Under the pieces are notes generated by a model. It was not told the origin of the DNA, made no database searches, and saw only the letters and a program-made list of their open reading frames with translations. From Thermoproteota archaeon (GTDB lineage: Archaea > Thermoproteota > Thermoprotei_A > Sulfolobales > Desulfurococcaceae), in contig JAADCY010000090.1 of NCBI GenBank assembly GCA_013154205.1, positions 1 through 22,316 on the forward strand: a DNA stretch of 22,316 nt. The letters run 5' to 3'. The position numbers were made by a program, and so were the translations under genes. Of the stretch, positions 6,345 through 14,771 are shown one piece after another. Position 1 is the first letter of the stretch. Every line of letters begins with the position of its first letter.

Positions 6345-9300
6345 AACGTCTCCTCGTGGCCAGAGCCGATAACGCTATGGCTATAACAACTAATGCTATC
6401 GTTACATATTGTAGAATCACTGCCCTGCTGTATAATCCTGTGTTAAGCTCGCCAGTCTCACCGAGTTTCTCGTTAATAAATGATCTTAGTCCTTGGCCAA
6501 GGCTTGATGTTGTATTATCTATCTTTAGCGATAGTTTATTCTGAGTATTTGATAAATCCATCATTTTAGCCTGGAGTTTATTCATAGAGTTCGTAATGGT
6601 TCTGTTCAGCGATAGGATCTCCGATAGAACGTTTGTGTTGTACTTCGCTATTCTTTCAAGAATGAGTGTCTGCATTGATGATAGGGTGGTGTTCAATAGT
6701 TTTATTGATGATAGTATTTTTGTTGTTAAGTTGTTAGTGGTTGTTGTTCCTTGAACTATTTTTTCGTTTAGATTGCTTACGATAAGTATTAGTTTCTTGA
6801 GGTTCTCTGAGATTGTTTCTACATCTATTTTTAGCCCCTTGCTGATCAATTTCTTGATATCGTCTAGGTTTGCCGTAATATTCATGGATTTTGTATTGAT
6901 TACCCCGAGTATTTCACCGGACTTTGTTATGATTAATTGTTTTAGTTCTGCCTGGCTATCAAGCAGGTTCTTTATCTTGATTCTCATTAGCCCGATACTG
7001 GAGTTGATAATCACTAGATTGTCCTTTACATCTGTGATCCCGGCATTAATATTGTCGAGTTTTGCCTCGATCTCTAAATGCTCTTTCCTGTCATTAACCA
7101 TGAACGATACTATGAGATCAGCCAATGTATTGTTCAGGCTTTTAATCATATATGTCGTATTGCTGCCTACTTGTTCGACGAGATTCTTGAGCTCGTCTAT
7201 GGATAGCCTGGTATTGTTTATTTCTTGTAGTGCTTTCTCCAGCATTTTCCCTAGATCTCCCTGTACGGATATACTGTTGTTGATCAACTCTTCTATCGCT
7301 GATAGCTTCGCTTTTATCATGCCGCCCGTAGTGTTTAGCTCTGCGAGGATGTCTCCTGCTTTAGTTATTGTTAGGTTTACTAGTTTTAGACCGGTTGAAT
7401 TGATCTCTTCTAGTCCAGCCCGTATAATGCCCAGTGTAGAGTTGATGAGTACTGCGTCGTTTTTAACGGATATTATGGTGGCGTTAAGGTCTTCTAGCTT
7501 CGTTGTTATGTTTAAGAGGATATTCTTCGTGCCGGCTAGTCCTTCTAGTATTATGTCGGCTAATGAGCCGTTTATGTTCTGGAGGCTCAGCGTTATATTG
7601 TTACCTAGAGCACTCACTAGTTGTTGGAGCAGCTTAACTTCTATCAATGTATTATTGATAAGTGATACTATGTTTGTCAGATTTATTGTTTGGCTCGGTA
7701 TGTTCAGCGTTATGTTTGAACCTATTATTTTCGACAGATATAGGGCTGTGTTCCCTGATGATGTTAGATTGTACAATGCGACTATATGTGTGCCAGAATA
7801 ATATCCTGTGGCGGGTATCGTTGCTGATATTATGCCGTCGGGCGTAGGTGTTGTGTTTGTGAGTATGACTTTGTTATCTATCATTAATCTGTAGTTTTGG
7901 CCTGGCGGTATGCCGTTGCAGATTATTGTTATGAATCTTGTCGTGTTGGTTATGTATGGTGGTATGATCTGTATGGATGGCTTGACGTCGAAGTAGATAC
8001 TTCTGGGATAGATTCCCGGGTATTGATGCCCGTACTGATCTCCTATCCATATCCGGTGCTTTCCGGACGGGCTCGGAGGTATTATGATTGGTATGTTCAT
8101 CGTTGAGGAATTGACTATGAATTTCGATAACGGTATGTTGTTGCCGTTGTCATCATAATATACTACGAATGTATAGTTAGTGTAGTTCTCGAGATGGTAG
8201 AGGCTGATGTTTATGTGGTCGCCTACATAGCCGCTTGTCGCACTGATATTCATACAGGGTGTAACATTGATTGCCAAGCCCAAGTATATCTTTATGTAGC
8301 CGTCGGAGATATTCAGGTAGTATACGCCTGCATACGTTAGATTTAACGGTATGTTGAAACTGAATAATCCGGGCTGCGGCGATGTCAGTGGGAGGCCAGC
8401 GTATCCTATGGGAACATCGAGTAACTGCTTGATCTTCTTACCCGTTGTGTTAAGGAAAGTTATCTTTAGACGGCTCCCGATATGCCAGCCAAACAGTACG
8501 AACTCTAGTCTTTGGCCAGTATAGAATGTTTTACGTGTTGATGGATTATATATTATGGTGCCGTTTTGATAGAGGTAGCCTGTTGTAGCGTTCAGAACCC
8601 TTCTCGGTATGACAACGAGGTCGTTGTGCCCCTTGTCATATATTGTGCCGGTCACTGTATCGTTTAGCTCAACGTAATAGGGTGTACCAGTGTATACTCC
8701 ATATAGCCCTAGGTCAGGAGCCTGCAGAGTTGTGTTGATCCCCGTCCATAGCCATGGGGGATTATAGTCTCCGCCATAGATTATCTGTGTTCTAGGCTCT
8801 GCTCTGGAGAGATTGTATGTCTCAGTAGTGTTCGTGAACAGTATGTCGAAGGACTTATCAGTTGGGAGTGCGCCGGTCAAGACTCTGATCGTGCTGTTGG
8901 CGTATATGTACTGGTTATCCATTACGTTGTAGCAGTATGTTCCAGGCAGTACTTTGAAGCTATTGGTAGAGACGATTATGTCGGATGAAGAGATAGAGCC
9001 TCTCCTGCTTGGTGGCTGATCTGTTATCTTGACATAGTATGTCTTATTATATATGAAGTATCCAGGGATAATTGCCGTCAGTATATTATTCCCGACTGTT
9101 ACTTCGATCTGCTTCCAAGTACTATACATAAATGTTCCCGAGATAGTTATGGGAACCAGTAGGTTAGCGGTTGAGTTGATGTATCTCTGGTTAATTGGGC
9201 CGATGAACCATGCATCACCCGGGCTTATAGTGTCCTGGTTATTCGTCGAGAACCATATGTAGATGTTGGCGCCAGCCGGGATATCAACGTCTGTGAAGTT

Positions 9301-9483
9301 GAACACCATCTTAGTCCATCCATAGATCGTGAAGGTCGCGTTCGTATTGTTTCCTTCTGGATAAACGTAGAATGTTCCCGTTAACGCTGCTCTTACCGGA
9401 GTGGTTATAGGGGGGAGTAGGGGCGCTAGTACGGCGGCTAGTATTATGGCTGATAATAGTATGCTTCTTATTTTCACCGACAC
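6343..9483 (-). CDS. Stalk protein A: secreted, coiled-coil, C-terminally anchored surface-layer protein (tetrabrachion/SlaB-like)
   Basis: A 1046-residue surface protein, probably an S-layer stalk standing on the membrane. Residues 1-32 are a signal peptide. About 33-595 are beta-rich Ig-like domains with motifs shared by all three paralogues: IWFSTNN...DAWFIGPI (76-97), a DQPPSRR stretch followed by SFKVLPG (155-181), DYNPPWLWTGIN (239-250) and HRIWIGDQYGHQYPG (476-490). About 600-1000 is coiled coil with two copies of a module containing ITKAGDI / ITKSGEI, 146 residues apart. A single anchor at about 1023-1042 ends in RRR. Asn-X-Ser/Thr sites are dense. GTG 9483 is preceded by GTGAG at 5-nt spacing. 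The layout matches Staphylothermus tetrabrachion and Sulfolobus SlaB; sequence homology to either was not tested. Confidence 0.85.
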   Translation of the reverse strand: MSVKIRSILLSAIILAAVLAPLLPPITTPVRAALTGTFYVYPEGNNTNATFTIYGWTKMVFNFTDVDIPAGANIYIWFSTNNQDTISPGDAWFIGPINQRYINSTANLLVPITISGTFMYSTWKQIEVTVGNNILTAIIPGYFIYNKTYYVKITDQPPSRRGSISSSDIIVSTNSFKVLPGTYCYNVMDNQYIYANSTIRVLTGALPTDKSFDILFTNTTETYNLSRAEPRTQIIYGGDYNPPWLWTGINTTLQAPDLGLYGVYTGTPYYVELNDTVTGTIYDKGHNDLVVIPRRVLNATTGYLYQNGTIIYNPSTRKTFYTGQRLEFVLFGWHIGSRLKITFLNTTGKKIKQLLDVPIGYAGLPLTSPQPGLFSFNIPLNLTYAGVYYLNISDGYIKIYLGLAINVTPCMNISATSGYVGDHINISLYHLENYTNYTFVVYYDDNGNNIPLSKFIVNSSTMNIPIIIPPSPSGKHRIWIGDQYGHQYPGIYPRSIYFDVKPSIQIIPPYITNTTRFITIICNGIPPGQNYRLMIDNKVILTNTTPTPDGIISATIPATGYYSGTHIVALYNLTSSGNTALYLSKIIGSNITLNIPSQTINLTNIVSLINNTLIEVKLLQQLVSALGNNITLSLQNINGSLADIILEGLAGTKNILLNITTKLEDLNATIISVKNDAVLINSTLGIIRAGLEEINSTGLKLVNLTITKAGDILAELNTTGGMIKAKLSAIEELINNSISVQGDLGKMLEKALQEINNTRLSIDELKNLVEQVGSNTTYMIKSLNNTLADLIVSFMVNDRKEHLEIEAKLDNINAGITDVKDNLVIINSSIGLMRIKIKNLLDSQAELKQLIITKSGEILGVINTKSMNITANLDDIKKLISKGLKIDVETISENLKKLILIVSNLNEKIVQGTTTTNNLTTKILSSIKLLNTTLSSMQTLILERIAKYNTNVLSEILSLNRTITNSMNKLQAKMMDLSNTQNKLSLKIDNTTSSLGQGLRSFINEKLGETGELNTGLYSRAVILQYVTIALVVIAIALSALATRRR

Positions 9484-9528
9484 TATGGCTCACGACCACT
9501 CTTAATGAAAATAAATTTGTATAATTGT

Positions 9529-9538
9529 AATATATATG
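9529..9538 (-). promoter_or_regulatory. TATA box of stalk gene A
   Basis: CATATATATT on the minus strand, centred about 50 nt before GTG 9483. A start site near 9508 would leave a leader of about 25 nt. It does not share the exact downstream spacing seen for genes B and C. Confidence 0.5.
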
Positions 9539-9571
9539 ATAATCGTTTGCAAGACGGATTATGTTATATCG

Positions 9572-9625
9572 TGAGCGGCCACAGCAGGGGGATGACCAAT
9601 GCATTCCTCTGCCATTGACCGCTCA
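9572..9625 (-). repeat. Inverted repeat downstream of stalk gene B (10-bp arms, 34-nt loop)
   Basis: TGAGCGGCCA (9572-9581) and TGACCGCTCA (9616-9625) pair over 10 bp in the minus-strand transcript, with one G-U pair and a 34-nt loop that may fold further. The stem starts 12 nt after the stalk B stop and lies between that stop and the promoter of stalk gene A. It is the counterpart of the repeats at 6249-6309 and 16300-16357. Confidence 0.6.
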
Positions 9626-9637
9626 TTAGTTTAAAAA

Positions 9638-12600
9638 TCATTTCTTCTTCAAGCCGAATATTATTGATAAGGCTATTGCTACTCCCACCATGATCAGGGT
9701 CGCGTACTGGTATTGTAGCATCGATGAATACAGCATGTTATTCTGTGTTTTGAGCTCACCTGTTTTCGCTTCTAAGTAGCTCTTGATATCAGTACCGATA
9801 TTCTTGGACGACTCTATCTTTGCGGAGAGACTGTTTTGTCCGGCTAGAACGCTTGTCAGTGTATTGTTGAGCATTGAGGTCTGCCTGGTTATCGTCGCCA
9901 CTGATCTCATTATTTCAGATGATATGCTTTGATTCACGATCGTTATCTTCGAGAGTATTTTCTCTTCGACAACCTTTACTAGACTATTCAGCTCCCCTAT
10001 GCTTTTTGATAGGGAATTCAGTGCTTGGAGATTGCCTGATACCTTGTTCGACATAGTCGTATTTAGTGATTCGATAACATTGAGGAGCTCCGCCAGCTTT
10101 TGTGATATGGAATTATAATCTACTTTTAGTCCGTCCATGATAGCTTTCTTCAGATCTTTCAATGAGATCGTTATGTTTCCTGTGCTCGTAGCTATGAGGC
10201 CCTTGATCTCCCCGGTACTGGTTATTATTAATGATTTTAGCTCAGCACCTGACTTTATCAAGGTCTCCGTGTTCAGTATGATCTTGCCTAGCTTAGTGTC
10301 TAGTATGATTGTGTTTCCTAGGATTTTCGATACCGTAGCGTTTAGCTCTGAGAGTTTCGTCAGTATTTCCAGGTGTTCTTTTCGCTCATTATATTGTAGT
10401 GTCAATGCTAGTTTGATCTGGGTGTTATTTATGCTTTTGAGCTGTATAGTTGTGTTTGCCTCTAATTGTTTTATCAGTGTCTTCAGTTCATCGATCTTTA
10501 CGTCTGTATTGTTGATCCTTGACAACACTTTGTTTATCAATATTGTTATGTTCTTGTTCAGCCCGACGATCTGATCCGCCAAGGAGTTTAGTGCTTGTAG
10601 GCTAGCGTTTATTTCGATATACGTGGTATTTATTGTTCCTATGATCTCTCCTGTCTTCGTGATTACCAGGTTGGTTAGCTTGGCAGATGTAAGGTTAAGT
10701 TCTTGTAGCGTGGTTGTTATGTTCCCTATTGCTGTCTGTATGATGGCGGTGTCTCCCTGTATGCTTGTTAGTGTCGCGTTCAGGTTTGTCAGGCTTGTGA
10801 AGATCTTTATTATGGTCGAGTTTATCTCCGTCATGTTGTTTCCGAGGACGTTGAGGAGCTTTATTCCGGATATGATTAGTTCTGCTAATGACTGGTTGAC
10901 ACCTATTATTCTAAGGCTTATGTTTTCGCCAAGACTATTCAGGAGCGATTGTAGCAGTACTGTGTTGACATAGGTGTTGTTAAGCAGTGTCAGTAGTTGT
11001 GATAGCTGATTAGTATTGTTTATTATGTTTATGCTTGAACCAATAATCGTTGTCGTTACTGGTGTTCCTGTCTCATTAGCGGCTCCCTGGCGGTAGAGTA
11101 TTAGTGAGTGCTGCTGCCCGATCAGGCCCGTGGCTGGTATGGTTACATTGATTATTCCGAGATCGTTGGGCGCTTTCCCGGTAAATAGTATTGATGAATC
11201 CATCATTAGCTCATAGGTATAGTTGAGCTCTAGCCCGCTACATATTATTGTTATATATGGTGTGAGCTCAGTTATGTTCCCCGGTATAACCGATATAGTT
11301 GGCAACACCTTAACATTGATCGCTTCCGGGGTGAAGCCTGGATACTGGTGTCCCTGGGGATCACCGAGCCATATCATATGGTATCCTCCGGGGCATGGCG
11401 GTATAGTTATGTTGAACACCGTTGTTGACGAGTTCAGGACTGCTAGGCTCAGCAACGTAGAATTCGTCGGCGACGCTGGCAATAATGTATCCGTGGGGGT
11501 CGACGGCAACGTATAGTATACGCCCATATAGTAGTCCGTATAGTTCCCAGCGCCGTTCAAGATCACCTGGATCGTGTCGCCAACATGGACATTTTTCTCC
11601 GAAACACTCAGATTAGGCACTTTCTCCACATATGCTAGGAACCACAGAGTATCATAGCCATCGGTGACGGTGATATTATAGTATCCAGACCTCGGGAGGC
11701 TAGGGGGCAATGGTATGTAGATGTAACTGTCATAGTTTATCCTGGTTAGATTGCCTCCCCATATGTCAAGAGGAAGATTATCGATCACATGCCACGTATT
11801 ATTAATATATACATTGATTGATCCAAGGCTACGCCAACAGCTGAACCACATCTTTATCCTTGTCCCAGTCAAGAGAGGGCTCGAGGCATCATTGATAATG
11901 GTGCCTGGATACACATAGTTGTTGTAGGAGCCCCAGTAGAAGAGTTCGGGTTCATAATAGTATAGATACATCCAACTCAGAGTCTTATTACTCGTATTAT
12001 CAATCATTGTTGCATTGGGATATATGTCACCATTGAATTTATTCGTTGTGAAGGGAGGCGATATAACAGTTATATTATATCCCGTCCAGTTCCACGGCGG
12101 GTTATAGTCCATACCCGGTATGGTTCTTAGAGATGGCTTGTAGGGCCCGTATTTCAACCCGTTTGTTGTATTGATCGTTATCGTGTAGTTGGCGGAGGGA
12201 TCGGCTGCGCCGATCATTATGTTGGTTGGATAGCCATCGATTAAGATATCTGTCATTGAGAAACCGGGTTTCGCTATAAAGTAGCCGGTCGATACTAGTG
12301 TGTCGTTAGGGCCGATACTGTTCCTCTCGCTTGGGGGTAGATCTGTTACCTTCACATAGTATTTCTGATCAAAAACTAGTTGCACTGGTAGATGTATTAT
12401 CATCACGTCGTTCTTGAATGATATATAGCCAGCAATATAGCTATTGGGAGCGAATGTCGCAGACATCACACCGCTATAGTCGGCAGCCGTTCCTGATGGC
12501 CAGGTCAGCCACTGCGTATCAATTGGGCCGACAAACCATGCGTCGGTCTTGTTGATCGCTGTGCTGTTATTTGTTGAGAACCATACCCATATCTTCGTAA

Positions 12601-12826
12601 CTCCTGTTAGGTTTACTCCTGTGAAGTTTAATACCAGGCCTGATAATGGTCTTATCGTGAAGTTCGTGGTTATGTTTGATTGTCCGTACGGTGATATTGT
12701 TAGGTTTCCGGATAATGTTGCCCTTACTATTGTTGTTCTGCTGGACGGCGTCGTGTTCAGTGTTACTGGCATTATTGGTGCTAGTAGAATTACGGCTAGG
12801 AGTACGGCGTATATCCACCTTTGCAT
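9638..12826 (-). CDS. Stalk protein B: secreted, coiled-coil, C-terminally anchored surface-layer protein
   Basis: A 1062-residue paralogue of A and C. Signal peptide about 1-32, then beta-rich domains to about 605 with the shared motifs IWVWFSTNN...DAWFVGPI, TDLPPSERNSI, DYNPPWNWTGYN and IWLGDPQGHQYPGF. The coiled coil runs from about 610 with duplicated ITKTGEI / ITSTGEI modules 146 residues apart. A membrane-proximal KTGELKTQNNMLYSS precedes a single anchor ending in KKK. Start: ATG 12826 is chosen because GTGG lies 5 nt upstream; the in-frame GTG at 12835 is that GTGG itself and has no ribosome binding site (adds 3 residues). It has its own TATA box and a 3' inverted repeat. Expected role is an S-layer stalk or canopy protein outside the membrane; not verified by database comparison. 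Confidence 0.85.
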   Translation of the reverse strand: MQRWIYAVLLAVILLAPIMPVTLNTTPSSRTTIVRATLSGNLTISPYGQSNITTNFTIRPLSGLVLNFTGVNLTGVTKIWVWFSTNNSTAINKTDAWFVGPIDTQWLTWPSGTAADYSGVMSATFAPNSYIAGYISFKNDVMIIHLPVQLVFDQKYYVKVTDLPPSERNSIGPNDTLVSTGYFIAKPGFSMTDILIDGYPTNIMIGAADPSANYTITINTTNGLKYGPYKPSLRTIPGMDYNPPWNWTGYNITVISPPFTTNKFNGDIYPNATMIDNTSNKTLSWMYLYYYEPELFYWGSYNNYVYPGTIINDASSPLLTGTRIKMWFSCWRSLGSINVYINNTWHVIDNLPLDIWGGNLTRINYDSYIYIPLPPSLPRSGYYNITVTDGYDTLWFLAYVEKVPNLSVSEKNVHVGDTIQVILNGAGNYTDYYMGVYYTLPSTPTDTLLPASPTNSTLLSLAVLNSSTTVFNITIPPCPGGYHMIWLGDPQGHQYPGFTPEAINVKVLPTISVIPGNITELTPYITIICSGLELNYTYELMMDSSILFTGKAPNDLGIINVTIPATGLIGQQHSLILYRQGAANETGTPVTTTIIGSSINIINNTNQLSQLLTLLNNTYVNTVLLQSLLNSLGENISLRIIGVNQSLAELIISGIKLLNVLGNNMTEINSTIIKIFTSLTNLNATLTSIQGDTAIIQTAIGNITTTLQELNLTSAKLTNLVITKTGEIIGTINTTYIEINASLQALNSLADQIVGLNKNITILINKVLSRINNTDVKIDELKTLIKQLEANTTIQLKSINNTQIKLALTLQYNERKEHLEILTKLSELNATVSKILGNTIILDTKLGKIILNTETLIKSGAELKSLIITSTGEIKGLIATSTGNITISLKDLKKAIMDGLKVDYNSISQKLAELLNVIESLNTTMSNKVSGNLQALNSLSKSIGELNSLVKVVEEKILSKITIVNQSISSEIMRSVATITRQTSMLNNTLTSVLAGQNSLSAKIESSKNIGTDIKSYLEAKTGELKTQNNMLYSSMLQYQYATLIMVGVAIALSIIFGLKKK

Positions 12827-12850
12827 GGATACCACGGCCGTTATGGAGGA

Positions 12851-12888
12851 TTTGTATATTGATTTCTCTTTTATAAATCATATATAAG
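12851..12888 (-). promoter_or_regulatory. Promoter of stalk gene B (shared layout with gene C)
   Basis: CTTATATATG (12888-12879) is followed by ATACAAA (12857-12851) about 21 nt later, then the GTGGTATCC ribosome-binding region and ATG 12826. Gene C has the same order and nearly the same spacing. ATACAAA falls where transcription should begin. A second TATA-like TTTATAAAA (about 12870-12878) lies between. Confidence 0.5.
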
Positions 12889-12991
12889 TGGATTGGTTTG
12901 AAACATTATTCCATTACACTGGTATAATATGTTATATACGTTCATGAAGAATAAGTAAATTATTAACAATACAAATCAATTTTGAATATAT

Positions 12992-13001
12992 GCTAAAAAG
13001 A
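12992..13001 (-). terminator. T-tract after the 315-residue protein gene
   Basis: ATCTTTTTAGC on the minus strand begins about 17 nt past the stop at 13019, ahead of the promoter of stalk gene B. It fits archaeal T-run termination; there is no supporting hairpin. Confidence 0.35.
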
Positions 13002-13018
13002 TAATTGTCTACACAATC

Positions 13019-13966
13019 CTATTTGCTCGCCATGTATTTCCTAGGGATCAAATAGACCATAGCCACTACTGCAGCCGCGAATACTGCAACAGACAATGCG
13101 ATATAAAAAGAAGTACCAATGCTCTGTCGTACACCTGCCTCCACATTCACGGTTTGAGCGAGAGCCACAGGTAATTCGATCATTACTGTCTCGCCCGGAG
13201 GAAGTATTCTGAGTAACAAGGTACCGTGGTTCCGGTAAAGCACCATGATATAGGCTGGTTGGCTGCCGTCGTTTATTGCCTTTAACCAGTTTGTGCCCTT
13301 ATCACCGTTTATGACTACATGTGCTCCATTTAATCCCCCGATTATTATGGAGTATCTCTGCGTATCAATGTGTGCTCCTATAGTGTCTTTAGGTAACACG
13401 ACAGTCTGGGCAGTAACTTGTATCTGGTATTTTTCACACATCGCATAATATATTGATGCGTAAAGCGGGATCGGTAATCCCTTATAGACATAGATAGTGG
13501 AGATCTTATTTGTGATGCCGCAATAGAATGGTGTGTATACTCGGGCCTTTAACACATATACATGTACTCCATTATAAGTGGTCTCACCGGTATAGTTGTA
13601 ATCATATATGATGGACATATTATTGAGTCTTATTACTGGGAAAGACAGTTCTACTCCTCGTGGGGTATTGAATGCTTCTGGCAAATCTGATATGTTTATA
13701 GCCCTGCATATTTCACCGCTTTTAAATGGTGGTTTCGGGCCTGAGATATTATAGCATATATTTGCCTCCTTATCTCCTATCTTGATATTATATCGTATTT
13801 TGTAGTCGGTGAGCAGGATTGTCTCTGGCGGGTTCGAGTTCTTAGTTACCTGGGCCTTTACATGGTATTCTACAGTATAGGTTGTTGTAGAATATGTTGC
13901 TGGTATCGTTACAGCTACCAGTAATAGTACAGCTATAATAGTGAATATTATTGAATATGTTTTCAA
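13019..13966 (-). CDS. Exported, C-terminally anchored protein of unknown function next to the ECF module
   Basis: I do not recognise this 315-residue protein. It has a signal-like helix at 1-25 (MKTYSIIFTIIAVLLLVAVT), a beta-rich extracellular part with several N-glycosylation sites and four cysteines (NICYNI, EICRAI, FYCGIT, AMCEKY) able to form two disulfides. A late stretch LRILPPGETVMIELPV resembles a beta-sandwich strand pair. One C-terminal membrane helix at about 285-308 ends RKYMASK. Start: an upstream open frame could run to 14107 and overlap ecfT, but TATATA at 14001-14006 and GGTGG just before TTG 13966 argue for the shorter form. It follows ecfT by 91 bp with its own promoter. 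It might capture a ligand for the ECF transporter or belong to the surface layer; neither is shown by sequence. Confidence 0.75.
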   Translation of the reverse strand: MKTYSIIFTIIAVLLLVAVTIPATYSTTTYTVEYHVKAQVTKNSNPPETILLTDYKIRYNIKIGDKEANICYNISGPKPPFKSGEICRAINISDLPEAFNTPRGVELSFPVIRLNNMSIIYDYNYTGETTYNGVHVYVLKARVYTPFYCGITNKISTIYVYKGLPIPLYASIYYAMCEKYQIQVTAQTVVLPKDTIGAHIDTQRYSIIIGGLNGAHVVINGDKGTNWLKAINDGSQPAYIMVLYRNHGTLLLRILPPGETVMIELPVALAQTVNVEAGVRQSIGTSFYIALSVAVFAAAVVAMVYLIPRKYMASK

Positions 13967-14000
13967 AAATGTCCACCAATTAATAGTTTCGACCACAATG

Positions 14001-14009
14001 TATATAAGG
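14001..14009 (-). promoter_or_regulatory. TATA box of the 315-residue protein gene
   Basis: CCTTATATA on the minus strand inside the ecfT-downstream region. A start site about 26 nt later (near 13978) leaves a 12-nt leader holding GGTGG before TTG 13966, which supports that start. Confidence 0.5.
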
Positions 14010-14057
14010 ATTATTTCATATCTCGATATGACCTCAATAATTAAGAATAAGAAACAA

Positions 14058-14771
14058 CTATATCTGCGCCCATCCCATAGCGAAGGGAAGTATGACCTGA
14101 ACTGCAAGCCAGATCAATACAATTATTTCAGGAACACCAATCCGCGGCAACCTATAACGCGGTTTTCTCTTCCTGAATCCACGCAGCTCCACAGTTATAC
14201 CGGCCCATATTGCTCTCTGATAAGCTATGCTTAGAAGAGGTAGAAGCAGTGTCTTGACATCTTTTGGCAGATAAGCTATCCTATGATAACCTCTCTCGGA
14301 TCTACAGAGCATTATTTCTTCGTAGTCCCTCTTCATAAGCGGGATCAAGCGTAGCGCGTAGGCCAGGCTAAACGTTATTGATTTTGGCAGCCTAAGCTCG
14401 GCCTCAAGATCCCTCAGGATCTCTTCGGGCCGCGCTGTTCCAATGAATACGAGGGCGGCCCCCGCTATTGCCAGGAGTCGAAGCTCTATCTGGACTAGGG
14501 CTTGGAAGGCCCCCTGCCTTATCACTAGTGGCCCCCAGACACATACTATGGGGCCGTGGTTCGCTACGAGGACTGCATTGAGGAATGTTCCCCAGACGCT
14601 GATCAGGAGTAATATTACTATGAGCCTTGCACGCTTGAAGCCGAGTGCGAAGCCTATCGCCGCATTTGGTATGCTTATCAATAGCAAACTGTATGGATCC
14701 CTATATATGAACGCTAGCAACGTTATGATTAAGCCGTATATGAACAGTATGCTTGTACTAGGCCTCTTCAA
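14058..14771 (-). CDS. ecfT: ECF-type transporter transmembrane subunit (EcfT/CbiQ family)
   Basis: Energy-coupling membrane scaffold of 237 residues that links an S component to the ATPases. Helices lie about 8-24, 28-46, 50-70, 95-113 and 213-232. The two cytoplasmic ATPase-coupling motifs are visible as CRSERGYHR (about 155-163) and VELRGFRKRKPR (about 193-204), with the family's arginine/glycine pattern. The TTG start at 14771 lies 11 bp inside the end of the ATPase gene, so translation is probably coupled. No S component follows; the next gene encodes an exported protein with too few helices. The vitamin, metal or other substrate is therefore unknown. Confidence 0.9.
   Translation of the reverse strand: MKRPSTSILFIYGLIITLLAFIYRDPYSLLLISIPNAAIGFALGFKRARLIVILLLISVWGTFLNAVLVANHGPIVCVWGPLVIRQGAFQALVQIELRLLAIAGAALVFIGTARPEEILRDLEAELRLPKSITFSLAYALRLIPLMKRDYEEIMLCRSERGYHRIAYLPKDVKTLLLPLLSIAYQRAIWAGITVELRGFRKRKPRYRLPRIGVPEIIVLIWLAVQVILPFAMGWAQI

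Noticed and set aside
6773..7801. A 342-codon open frame on the plus strand opposite the coiled coil of stalk protein A
   Set aside because: It lies wholly antisense to a convincing gene. Its product is a monotonous Ser/Phe/Ile/Leu mix explained by the hydrophobic and Asn-rich codon pattern of the coiled coil read backwards. Similar frames occur opposite stalks B and C in the same place.
3941..13017. TTGTGTAGAC before the glycosidase and its reverse complement near 13007-13016
   Set aside because: A shared 10-11-mer is expected by chance many times in a window this size, and the contexts differ.
13967..14107. 47-residue N-terminal extension of the 315-residue protein overlapping ecfT
   Set aside because: The TATA box and GGTGG fit TTG 13966, and the extension would add a second hydrophobic stretch in front of a normal signal peptide.
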